Shown: positions 1-5,934, counted from the stretch's first letter. The stretch: 6,144 nt of DNA from Campylobacter sp. UBA1713 (GCA_002317305.1 DCIZ01000123.1:22808-28951); one strand, 5' to 3'. The notes: generated by a model from the letters alone, not told the origin. Numbers and translations are program-made.

Positions 1-31
1 TCCACACTCCACACTCCGCACTCCGCATTCC
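1..31 (-). repeat. Heptamer tandem repeat GGARTGY immediately downstream of the tonB-like gene
   Basis: On the minus strand the array reads GGAATGC, GGAGTGC, GGAGTGT, GGAGTGT and then GGA at the window edge: four full units and the start of a fifth. It begins four bases after the tonB-like stop codon and probably continues outside the window. The same heptamer word recurs in degenerate form at 3728-3739 and 3819-3828. Confidence 0.8.
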
Positions 32-35
32 GAAT

Positions 36-866
36 CTAAAAAACCAGCTCCACTTTCAGACGTGAGTTAAATTTGTGTGGTGGAAATTTTGTTTTTTGGA
101 TAGTTTTTAGTGCGTAATCCTCCGCTCGTTTGCTTTTTGTAGCACGGCTTGCCAGTTCAGGAGATGGCGAAACAACACGCGCACTTTGCAAAGAGCCGTC
201 AGAAAGTAGCGTAAATTCTACAAAAACGCTACCACTTTTTGCGAGTGAGCTCGGCACAAAGTGCGCTTTTAAGATGGCTTCTCTGACTTTTGTGTAAAAA
301 ATGTCGCTACTTTTTACATTTACGAACATATTGTTGCCCACTGGCATTTGTGAAGAAGATGTTAAATTTGCATTTACCGAATTTGAAGAGAGTTTTGTGG
401 ACAAACTTTTATCAGTCGTTTTGGTGCGTTTGGGCTGGTTTTTTGGTGAGCGTTTTGGCAAATTTTTTGGCGTATTTTTTGGCAAAATTTTAGGCGTTTG
501 AGCCACATTTTCTACATTTTCCACATTTTCCACCACATTTAACGCAGTTTTTTCAGCACTTTCGTCCGCTTTTTCAGCCACACTCTCAGCCACTTTTTCA
601 GCCAAATTTTCTGCCGTTTTTGTAGAAACATCTGCCACTTTTTCCAAATTTTCCGCCACACTCTCTGCCAAAGCCACCTCCACCAAGCTACCCACACGCA
701 AATTCATCTCCACCGCTTCACGCATCTTTTCACGCTCATTTTCACGCACAAAATTCGCACCAAAAAACGACAAAACCGCCACAAAAACGACAAACGCCAC
801 CACGCCACCAAAAAAAGCAAAAACGCCCAAAAACCTAAATTTTGGGGGCAAAAAAAGCTCGTCCAT
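36..866 (-). CDS. TonB-like energy transducer, last gene of the uptake operon
   Basis: A 276-residue protein with TonB architecture. It has a short cytoplasmic N-terminus, one hydrophobic helix at about residues 13-36, a long periplasmic spacer, and a C-terminal TonB-type domain at about 185-276. That domain contains the SDGSL turn (222-226), FPP (261-263) and a terminal strand ending VELVF. The expected role is to transmit proton-motive force from ExbB/ExbD to the outer-membrane receptor; neither exbB nor exbD is in the window. The spacer is unusual: an Ala/Glu/Val-rich, probably helical stretch (about 62-108), a VEN triple repeat (112-120), then six PKxx tetrapeptides (125-148) in place of classical EP/KP runs. 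The membrane helix contains no histidine, and its only serine is near the end (S33), so the TonB Ser/His motif is absent. The ATG is supported by GAGGGGAG 7 nt upstream. The start lies inside the ATPase gene (32-nt overlap). Family membership is fairly sure; the partner receptor is inferred from position. Confidence 0.82.
   Translation of the reverse strand: MDELFLPPKFRFLGVFAFFGGVVAFVVFVAVLSFFGANFVRENEREKMREAVEMNLRVGSLVEVALAESVAENLEKVADVSTKTAENLAEKVAESVAEKADESAEKTALNVVENVENVENVAQTPKILPKNTPKNLPKRSPKNQPKRTKTTDKSLSTKLSSNSVNANLTSSSQMPVGNNMFVNVKSSDIFYTKVREAILKAHFVPSSLAKSGSVFVEFTLLSDGSLQSARVVSPSPELASRATKSKRAEDYALKTIQKTKFPPHKFNSRLKVELVF
423..494 (-). repeat. Six 12-bp coding repeats (PKxx) in the TonB-like spacer
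   Basis: The codons for residues 125-148 form PKIL, PKNT, PKNL, PKRS, PKNQ, PKRT. The Pro-Lys codons recur every 12 bp, mostly as CCA AAA. The basic Pro-rich spacer probably spans the periplasm, and the in-frame period allows length change without frameshift. Confidence 0.85.
505..531 (-). repeat. Three 9-bp coding repeats (VEN) in the TonB-like spacer
   Basis: On the plus strand the units are ACATTTTCT, ACATTTTCC, ACATTTTCC; on the coding strand they give a VEN-VEN-VEN series. They lie between the Ala/Glu-rich segment and the PKxx repeats. Confidence 0.8.
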
Positions 867-1572
867 CGCTTAGCTCCCCTCGCAAAATTTCACACCCATA
901 AAGCTCGCCCAAAAGCCCGACATCCAGCGCGCCACCTTCGCACACCGCCAGCACTTCGCCCGCTTTTAACAAAAGGTGGCAGTCGCAAACAAAGCAGTGT
1001 TCTGGATTGTGCGTGGTAAAAATGACACTCTTTTTTAGTCCACGCATCACTCGCAAAACCTCGTAAGAATTCGACAGGTCTAACGCACTAACAGGCTCGT
1101 CTAGCACCAAAAGCGGCGTGTTTTGCACGAGTGCTCGACAAAAAAGCCCCAGCTGTTTTTCGCCACTGCTTAACGTCCCAAAAGGCTCACGCCAAAGCCG
1201 CCAAAGCCCTAGCATTTCAAGCGTTTCGTGCGTTTTTTTCGCCACTTCGTTTGCGCCCAAACCGCCCGCAAAACCGCCCATCTCCACCACCTCAAAAAGC
1301 GTAAAAGGCAAATTTACCCTTTCGCTCGCAGGCACATACGCCATGAGTTTTGCTCGCTCACGAACATTTAGTCTAGTTAGCTCAACTCCGCCCACTTTTA
1401 CACTTCCGCTAAACTCCAAAAAGCCCAAAAGCGCCTTTAAAAGCGTGCTTTTTCCACTCCCATTTCTGCCCAAAACCGCCATGACTTCGCCGCTTTTTAG
1501 CCCAAAACTCACATCTTTCAAAAGCTGTTTTTTGCGACCTGCAAAGACACAAAGCCTACTCACCTCGACCAT
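835..1572 (-). CDS. ABC transporter ATPase of the FecCD/BtuCD-type importer
   Basis: A 245-residue ATPase that would drive inner-membrane import of the chelate through the adjacent permease. Visible motifs in order are Walker A GRNGSGKST (35-43), the signature LSSGE (134-138), Walker B LLVLDEP (154-160), the D-loop SALD (162-165) and the H-loop histidine H188 in TTHNP. Length and order match FecE/FepC/BtuD-like proteins. Two oddities stand out. The Q-loop, normally YVPQ, reads YVPAS, so the glutamine is Ala82 (codon GCG). Directly after the H-loop comes CFVCDC (C193, C196, C198), which is unusual there. The start is set by AAGGAGG at 1577-1583, 4 nt from the ATG and inside the end of the permease gene. 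It overlaps the permease by 17 nt and the TonB-like gene by 32 nt, so co-translation is likely. The substrate is not indicated by sequence. Confidence 0.93.
   Translation of the reverse strand: MVEVSRLCVFAGRKKQLLKDVSFGLKSGEVMAVLGRNGSGKSTLLKALLGFLEFSGSVKVGGVELTRLNVRERAKLMAYVPASERVNLPFTLFEVVEMGGFAGGLGANEVAKKTHETLEMLGLWRLWREPFGTLSSGEKQLGLFCRALVQNTPLLVLDEPVSALDLSNSYEVLRVMRGLKKSVIFTTHNPEHCFVCDCHLLLKAGEVLAVCEGGALDVGLLGELYGCEILRGELSDGRAFFAPKI
874..881 (-). promoter_or_regulatory. Ribosome binding site of the TonB-like gene, inside the ATPase gene
   Basis: The minus strand reads GAGGGGAG, 7 nt before the ATG at 866. It lies within the ATPase coding sequence and justifies the start that creates the 32-nt overlap. 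Confidence 0.65.
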
Positions 1573-2560
1573 GTCGCCTCCTTTTTAGCAGAATCACCAC
1601 AAAGGCTGGAATCCCAAAAACGCCTGTCGCGATGCCCAAAGGCACTTCCACGTTTGCCACACTCCTAGCAAAAGTGTCGCACAAAAGCAAAAAAGTCCCG
1701 CCAAAAATCGCACAAAAAAGCGTCATTTGGGCGTGTTTTGCCCCCACCAAAAAGCGCGCCATGTGCGGCACGACCAGCCCGACCCAGCCTATTACGCCTG
1801 CTAAACTCACCGCCACAGATGCTAGCAAAGAGGCGAGCACCACAAAGTAAAAACGCCAAATTCGCACATTTAGCCCGAGCGAAAGCGCGCTTTGTTCGTC
1901 CAAATTTAGCAGGTCGAGCCTTCGCGCAAAAAAAGACAAAAAAACCACGCAAAAAGCCAACACAAGCGTGGCAAAAAAAAGGACGTTTGTCTCAAAATTC
2001 GCTAAACTTCCCATGAGGTAGTAGACGATGGATGGAAGCGTGTTGTAGGGGTCAGCGAGGAGTTTTATGACGCTCATAACCGCACCAAAAACCGAGCCCG
2101 TAATGATTCCAGCTAAAATGAGCATGAGCGTCGAGCGTGCACGGTCAAAGCAAAACGCCAAACCATACGCCACGCCAAAAGCCAAAAGTCCACCCAAAAA
2201 ACAAAAAACACTCGTGGCAAAAACGCCAAATCCTAGCACCATCGCCACGCCCGCGCCCACGCCCGCGCCACTCGTTACGCCCAACACGGACGGACTGGTT
2301 AGCGGGTTGCTTAAAACTGCCTGAAAAAGTGCTCCGCTAAGCGAAAGCGCTGCGCCTACCACGAGTGCTGCGACCACGCGGTAGAAGCGTTCGGTAAAGA
2401 CAAGTGTAGCAAGCATTTCGTTTTGTGATAAATTTGAATTTGTGCCGTTTATGGTGAAAATTTGTGTCAAAATTTGGGAGAAATTTAGCTCCACCGCACC
2501 CACGTTTAATGAGACAAAAACAACAACTAGCATCAAAAAAGAACAAAACAAAAGCCTCAT
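1556..2560 (-). CDS. FecCD-family ABC importer permease
   Basis: A 334-residue polytopic inner-membrane protein of the FecCD/BtuC family, which transports ferric siderophores, haem, cobalamin or related complexes as a homodimer. Family signatures are clear: SGALFQAVLSNPLTSPSVLG at about 75-94, GVIGWVGLVVPHMARFLVG at 255-273 (the segment that meets the ATPase), and DTFAR at 295-299 followed by EVPLGIATGVFGIPAF. Hydrophobic segments occur throughout, and the C-terminus is basic (LKRRRHGRGE). The length is normal for the family, and only one permease gene is present. The start codon overlaps the stop of the binding-protein gene in an ATGA arrangement, preceded by a modest AAAGG about 8 nt upstream, so translation is probably coupled. 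A perfect 12-bp tandem duplication at 2246-2269 encodes GAGVGAGV after the NPL motif. The substrate cannot be told from the permease alone. Confidence 0.95.
   Translation of the reverse strand: MRLLFCSFLMLVVVFVSLNVGAVELNFSQILTQIFTINGTNSNLSQNEMLATLVFTERFYRVVAALVVGAALSLSGALFQAVLSNPLTSPSVLGVTSGAGVGAGVAMVLGFGVFATSVFCFLGGLLAFGVAYGLAFCFDRARSTLMLILAGIITGSVFGAVMSVIKLLADPYNTLPSIVYYLMGSLANFETNVLFFATLVLAFCVVFLSFFARRLDLLNLDEQSALSLGLNVRIWRFYFVVLASLLASVAVSLAGVIGWVGLVVPHMARFLVGAKHAQMTLFCAIFGGTFLLLCDTFARSVANVEVPLGIATGVFGIPAFVVILLKRRRHGRGE
1577..1583 (-). promoter_or_regulatory. Strong ribosome binding site of the ATPase gene, inside the permease gene
   Basis: The minus strand reads AAGGAGG followed by CGAC and ATG. 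The site lies within the last codons of the permease, where it also encodes part of the basic tail. It supports independent as well as coupled initiation of the ATPase. Confidence 0.8.
2246..2269 (-). repeat. Perfect 12-bp tandem duplication in the permease gene
   Basis: CACGCCCGCGCC occurs twice in a row on the plus strand and encodes GAGV-GAGV. The family normally has a small-residue run here of similar length, so the protein may not be altered in size. Confidence 0.75.
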
Positions 2561-3516
2561 TTAAAAAGCCTTTGATAACTCTCTTCGTTTAGAGACTGCA
2601 AAAATTCGGCGTAAAAACTAAACGCAAATTCTTTTGAAACTGCTGGGCTTACCAGCTCTGGGTAGAGTGAGCTAAGTGCCCAAACTACGCCCACGCTTTG
2701 TAGCACGCTCGGCGGTCGCATGAGCCAGTTTGACGGGCTTGACGGCGCGTAAAAGACGTTACCTGTGCGAACGGCGTGGAGTGTTTGCCACTTTTTTTGT
2801 TGTTTTATGGTGTTAAAAAGGCGAATTTCGCGGACAAAAATGGCGTCAGGCTGCGCCAGCAAAAGCCTCTCAAAATTTAACTGAACGCGTGAATTTGCCA
2901 TTTCTGCGCTACACGTTACGGCATTTTTGGCGTTTAATAGCACAAAAAGCGTGCCGCCACACTCGCTTTTTAAGCCATCTTCGCCTTGTGCGAGGTAAAT
3001 TCGCTTTTGTGTTGCGTTTGTTTTTGTTAGTGTTTTGTTTACGTTTTGTGAAATTTCGAGTGCTTTTGTTACAAAGCTGGCTAGTTTTTTACCACGCTCT
3101 TTTGTGCCTAAAACTTCGCTCATTTTTTCGATGCTTTTTGGTAGCAAATTTAAGTCTCGTGTCTCGACTTCTACTACTTTGATGCCTGCTTTTTCGAATT
3201 TGTCGCGACTTTTAAAGCCTTTTTCTACAAAAACGACATCTACTTTGTGCGACAAAAGCCTTTCAAAACTCGCCTCTTTGCCACCTCCTAGCATGCCAAG
3301 AACTTCGAGTTTTTGCACGTGCGGATGCATGAAAACGAGGTCTTCGGGGTAGGGTTTGTAGTTTAGTCCGACTAGCGTTTCGGGGGCTAAAATTTGTAGC
3401 AAAACCGTGATGGGCGGCGTAGCGCCAAAGACGCGGAGGTTTTTTTCGCTTTTTGGTGAATTTGCGGCAAAAACCAAATTTAGACAGATGGCAAAAACTA
3501 AAATAAACTTTTTCAT
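2557..3516 (-). CDS. Periplasmic substrate-binding protein, class III (BtuF/FepB/CeuE-like)
   Basis: A 319-residue exported binding protein. A Sec signal peptide covers about residues 1-17 (MKKFILVFAI... with VFA before the cut). The mature part has the two-lobe layout of periplasmic-binding family PF01497: an N-lobe with LVGLNYKPYPEDLVF (48-62) and LERLL/VDVVF-type segments (84-98), a linking helix near 127-165, and a C-lobe with QPDAIFV (222-228) and SNWLMRPPS (262-270). The YPED and NWxxRPPS patterns recall, from memory, binding proteins next to TonB-dependent receptors in Epsilonproteobacteria, such as the CeuE-type iron or nickel proteins. This does not fix the ligand. Two mature cysteines (C186, C202) could form a disulfide. 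It is the first gene of the four-gene overlapping unit, with only a weak GAAAG upstream of the ATG. The gap to the receptor is 322 bp, so it may have its own promoter. Confidence 0.92.
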   Translation of the reverse strand: MKKFILVFAICLNLVFAANSPKSEKNLRVFGATPPITVLLQILAPETLVGLNYKPYPEDLVFMHPHVQKLEVLGMLGGGKEASFERLLSHKVDVVFVEKGFKSRDKFEKAGIKVVEVETRDLNLLPKSIEKMSEVLGTKERGKKLASFVTKALEISQNVNKTLTKTNATQKRIYLAQGEDGLKSECGGTLFVLLNAKNAVTCSAEMANSRVQLNFERLLLAQPDAIFVREIRLFNTIKQQKKWQTLHAVRTGNVFYAPSSPSNWLMRPPSVLQSVGVVWALSSLYPELVSPAVSKEFAFSFYAEFLQSLNEESYQRLFK

Positions 3517-3560
3517 ATTTAACTTTCAAAATAAATTTATGTAAATGCGGAAAATGTAAA

Positions 3561-3575
3561 TTTGCATTTTGCAAA
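3561..3575 (-). promoter_or_regulatory. Candidate operator: TTTGCA-TTT-TGCAAA dyad upstream of the binding-protein gene
   Basis: A perfect inverted repeat with 6-bp arms and a 3-bp centre, 45 nt upstream of the ATG of the first transport gene. This is where a repressor or activator would bind if the four-gene unit has its own promoter. The sequence does not match a known Fur box closely. AAATTTGCA words are common in this DNA, so chance is possible. Confidence 0.3.
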
Positions 3576-3597
3576 AAAAAACAAATCCACAGGGCAA

Positions 3598-3628
3598 AGA
3601 ATCTAAAAATTCACAAAAAAGCGAATTT
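3598..3628 (+). repeat. Dispersed repeat, copy 1 (AGAATC + AAAATTCACAAAAAAGC...)
   Basis: AGAATC, a two-base spacer, then a 23-base segment (3606-3628) that matches 6122-6144 at 22 of 23 positions. The end arms AAATTC and GAATTT can pair around an A-rich loop. The copy lies in the intergenic region downstream of the receptor gene. Confidence 0.75.
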
Positions 3629-3637
3629 GGCTTTTTA

Positions 3638-3654
3638 CCCGCTCACCAAGCGGG
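3638..3654. repeat. Small GC-rich hairpin CCCGCT-CACCA-AGCGGG
   Basis: A perfect 6-bp stem with a 5-base loop inside the repeat region. Neither strand has a T-run directly after the stem, so it is better read as a structural element of the intergenic repeat than as an intrinsic terminator. Confidence 0.7.
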
Positions 3655-3699
3655 GGATTCTTCGGGCTTATACCATCAGAATGACGGCGTTTGGTTTGA

Positions 3700-3715
3700 C
3701 GATTCTATAGAATCG
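3700..3715. repeat. Perfect 16-bp palindrome CGATTCTATAGAATCG
   Basis: Both strands read identically. It is built from the GATTCT/AGAATC word that borders the other intergenic repeats. The left half is part of TTTGACGATTCT (3695-3706), which recurs in reverse complement at 6113-6124. Confidence 0.85.
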
Positions 3716-3775
3716 CAAAATTCAGCGCTCCGCACTCCGATTTTCTTTTCGATAAATCTCAAAAAAAAGGTGGTG

Positions 3776-3789
3776 GGACGGCGGACGGA
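3776..3789 (+). repeat. GGACGGM heptamer pair in a GC-rich patch
   Basis: GGACGGC is followed at once by GGACGGA, and then GGCTAAAGCC. This is a seven-base tandem period starting with GGA, like the array at the left end of the window but on the opposite strand and with a different core. The patch is clearly more GC-rich than its surroundings. Confidence 0.6.
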
Positions 3790-3838
3790 GGCTAAAGCCA
3801 CTGCGACCCCATGAATCATTCCGCATTCAGTTTTCCGC

Positions 3839-5923
3839 CTAATACTTCCACTCAGCACTTACCAAAAACCTTCTGCCCGCCATAAAGTAGCCATCACCAT
3901 AGCGGTTGTTTCTGTCTAGCACATTGTAAACGCCCGCACTTAACATTAGCCCATTTGGCACGTTTGACAAAGTAAAGTCAGCTTTTAGTTCTAGCGTGCT
4001 AATAGATGGGTTTTTTACAAATTTAGTTGAGTCAGAATTTACTACATAAATGCCATTTTGGTGCATAAAATTCGCCGTAAATTTCAAACTCTCAAACGGC
4101 TTGTAAAACGCATTTAAGTTTAGCTGATGCTCTGGGTAGTCTGTTACTCGTGAGCCGTCTACTGCAAAGCTACCCGCCTTTTCGTTTGTAACCTTTTTTC
4201 GTGTAAAGGCGTAGCTAGCACCCACGCCCACGCGTCCGCCCAAAAACTCAAAACCACCGCCCACTTCAAAACCATAACTCCTGCCCTCTTTTACATTTAC
4301 TAGCTTACTGCAGCCACTGCCCGCCACGCAAGAGTTGGTCTCATCTGGCACGCTTGAAAGCATGTCGGTTAGCTCGTTGTCAAACGCCACGCCCCAAAAA
4401 CGCATATCTTTTGTCTCAAAAGTCGCACCAAATTCAAAATTCAGCGCACTCTCTGGACTTAAATTTGGGTTTCTCGTGCGTCCGCCCCACGGCTCACTGT
4501 AGCGCTCTTTTAGCGTTAAAAGCTTGTTCTTTTTGCCTGCATTTATGTGAAGCGTGAGCTCATCTGTAAGCGCGGCGTAGAGGATTCCTTGCAAAGTCCA
4601 GCCGTCAAACGACTGCCCATGTCTTGTCTCTATGCTGCCGTTTTTTTGTGGCAAAAAGACGTTTGACATGCTGTTTCTGTCGTAGCTCGTGCTTAGACTA
4701 AAACGAAAAATGTCATTTAGCCTGTTTGAATACTTCGCAAAAATAGAGGTCGTTACATCACGAAGTTTGTCGATGCTCTCGACATTTCCGTAGCGAGTAA
4801 CCGAGCCGTCAGGGTTGTAGTTTGTGTTTTTGTGGTTGTCTTGACGCAAATTTAACCCCACTTCTACTAGCTGGTCTTTTGTGAGCTGATAGCCCAAAGT
4901 CTCCACAAGCCCCACCGTGTAGTCATCGTAGAGGCTGCCACCTGTCCAGCCACCACGAAGTGTGCCGTTTTCACGGAGTTTGCCTGTGGAAATGAGCTTG
5001 TTGTAAAAGCTGTCGTAGTAGAGTTTTGTGTTTAGGTTTAGCTTCTCTGTGAGCTGTGAGTTACCCAAAATGTAAAAAGTCATCTTGTCGTAGTTTGGCC
5101 ACTCCCACCAGTTGCCGCCACTATTTGCGTTAAAAAGCCCGCCTTTTTTGCCCTTTTGGTAGATGAAATTTAGGCTATATTCGTGCTCGTCGCTCGGCGT
5201 AAAGCCCACTTTTGCTTTAAAGGTGTGGCTCTCATAATACGAATTTTTCTTGTTCTTTTTGTCGGTTTCGTAAGGCGTTTCTGTGAATTTGTTTGACAAA
5301 TTTAGACTTTTTCGTTTTACAAAAGAATAATCCGCACTCGCATACCACTCGTTTTGTTTTGTGCCGACTCCCACGCTAGCTTGGTGCTCGTTGTTTGTAA
5401 CAAAGCCGTAGCGAAGGCGTGCCTCTAGTGGTTTTTCTGGTTTTTTTGAGATGAGATTTACCGCACCGCCCAAAGCGTTTAGTCCGTAAGCTGGACTGAC
5501 AAAGCCTTTTTGAATTTCTATTGCGCCTAGCGAATTTGCAGCAAACATGCCCCAGTCGGTTTGGCGGTCGTAGATGGAGTGAACGGGGATGCCGTCCACA
5601 AAAAGCCCGACATGTGTAGCGCTGTAGCCTCTGATGCCGATGCCCGGCTCGCCTCTACTGCTAGATGGTGGCTGGACAAAGACACCCGGTGCTGCTTTTA
5701 GCGCATCTGCGGCGTTTTGGTAGGCTCGCTCGTCTATCTCGTCGCCTGAAACGGTGATGGAAGAGGCGAGGCTTTGGCTTTTGATGGCGTTTGGTTTTTC
5801 TATCTTACCAAGGTCATAAGTAGCGGCGCTGGCTGGCGTGCTGGCTAAAAAGCCAAGTGCCAAAGAGGCAACTAGGCTAGCTAGCGGGCGCTTTTTGGCA
5901 GTTGTGGTAAATTTGTGTTTCAT
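3839..5923 (-). CDS. TonB-dependent outer-membrane receptor (metal-chelate type)
   Basis: A 694-residue receptor that should bind an extracellular chelate and import it across the outer membrane using TonB. Features in order: a signal peptide 1-33 ending TPASA; a possible TonB-box region just after it (TYDLGKI, 35-41); a plug domain at about 50-162 with GIGIRGY (94-100), LFVDGIPV (107-114) and LGGAVNLISKKP (151-162); and a beta-barrel to the end, finishing with an aromatic residue (AEWKY) as outer-membrane proteins usually do. Near the barrel's second half, LKERYSEPWGGRTRNPNLSPES resembles the NPNL/NPDL segment common in this superfamily; no FRAP motif is present, so it does not mark a haem receptor. 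C532 and C538 (SCVAGSGC) probably form a small extracellular disulfide loop. The start is backed by AAGGA 6 nt upstream. It is followed by 322 bp of repeat-rich DNA before the transport operon. Receptor class is certain, ligand unknown. Confidence 0.95.
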   Translation of the reverse strand: MKHKFTTTAKKRPLASLVASLALGFLASTPASAATYDLGKIEKPNAIKSQSLASSITVSGDEIDERAYQNAADALKAAPGVFVQPPSSSRGEPGIGIRGYSATHVGLFVDGIPVHSIYDRQTDWGMFAANSLGAIEIQKGFVSPAYGLNALGGAVNLISKKPEKPLEARLRYGFVTNNEHQASVGVGTKQNEWYASADYSFVKRKSLNLSNKFTETPYETDKKNKKNSYYESHTFKAKVGFTPSDEHEYSLNFIYQKGKKGGLFNANSGGNWWEWPNYDKMTFYILGNSQLTEKLNLNTKLYYDSFYNKLISTGKLRENGTLRGGWTGGSLYDDYTVGLVETLGYQLTKDQLVEVGLNLRQDNHKNTNYNPDGSVTRYGNVESIDKLRDVTTSIFAKYSNRLNDIFRFSLSTSYDRNSMSNVFLPQKNGSIETRHGQSFDGWTLQGILYAALTDELTLHINAGKKNKLLTLKERYSEPWGGRTRNPNLSPESALNFEFGATFETKDMRFWGVAFDNELTDMLSSVPDETNSCVAGSGCSKLVNVKEGRSYGFEVGGGFEFLGGRVGVGASYAFTRKKVTNEKAGSFAVDGSRVTDYPEHQLNLNAFYKPFESLKFTANFMHQNGIYVVNSDSTKFVKNPSISTLELKADFTLSNVPNGLMLSAGVYNVLDRNNRYGDGYFMAGRRFLVSAEWKY

Positions 5924-5929
5924 CGTAAA

Positions 5930-5934
5930 TCCTT
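5930..5934 (-). promoter_or_regulatory. Ribosome binding site of the receptor gene
   Basis: The minus strand reads AAGGA with a 6-nt gap (TTTACG) to the ATG. This fixes the start that gives a complete signal peptide. Confidence 0.8.

Larger units (their letters stand above)
3517..3838. other. Repeat-rich intergenic region between receptor and transport operon
   Basis: This 322-bp stretch holds no convincing gene. From the receptor side it contains two degenerate GGAATG-type heptamers (3819-3828), a GC-rich patch with a GGACGGM tandem and GGCTAAAGCC (3772-3810), an A8 run (3761-3768), CGGAGTGCGGAG on the minus strand (3728-3739), and a perfect 16-bp palindrome (3700-3715). Further on come a GTCATTCTGA...GAAGAATC-like segment on the minus strand (about 3655-3688), a small GC hairpin (3638-3654), an AGAATCT plus AAAATTCAC repeat copy (3598-3628), an A9 run (3573-3581), and a dyad close to the binding-protein gene (3561-3575). 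Short open frames cross it on both strands but consist of these repeats. It resembles the mosaic repeat spacers seen in many bacterial genomes. No clear terminator for the receptor is visible. Confidence 0.75.

Noticed and set aside
1..35. CRISPR-like array at the left edge
   Set aside because: Seven-base contiguous units without spacers; this is a simple tandem repeat.
1118..1588. 156-residue plus-strand frame opposite the ATPase gene
   Set aside because: Antisense shadow of a well-supported ABC ATPase; Ser/Pro/Lys-rich product with no domain.
3480..3516. Lipoprotein signal (FAIC, Cys11) in the binding protein
   Set aside because: The residue before Cys is Ile, not Gly/Ala/Ser, and a normal Sec cleavage site follows at VFA.
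3638..3654. GC hairpin as an intrinsic terminator for the receptor transcript
   Set aside because: On the minus strand it is followed by TAAAAAG, not a T-run, and on the plus strand by GGATTC.
3761..3810. GC-rich patch followed by T8 on the minus strand as a terminator
   Set aside because: The bases next to the T8 (CCACCACC) do not pair well with the upstream sequence, so no convincing stem abuts the run.
3569..3814. Short plus-strand reading frame of 81 residues in the spacer
   Set aside because: Composed of the hairpin, palindrome and heptamer repeats; no start signal and low-complexity product.
3676..3858. Short minus-strand reading frame of 60 residues across the spacer and the receptor end
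   Set aside because: It overlaps the receptor in another frame, is made of the intergenic repeats and has no ribosome site or recognisable domain.
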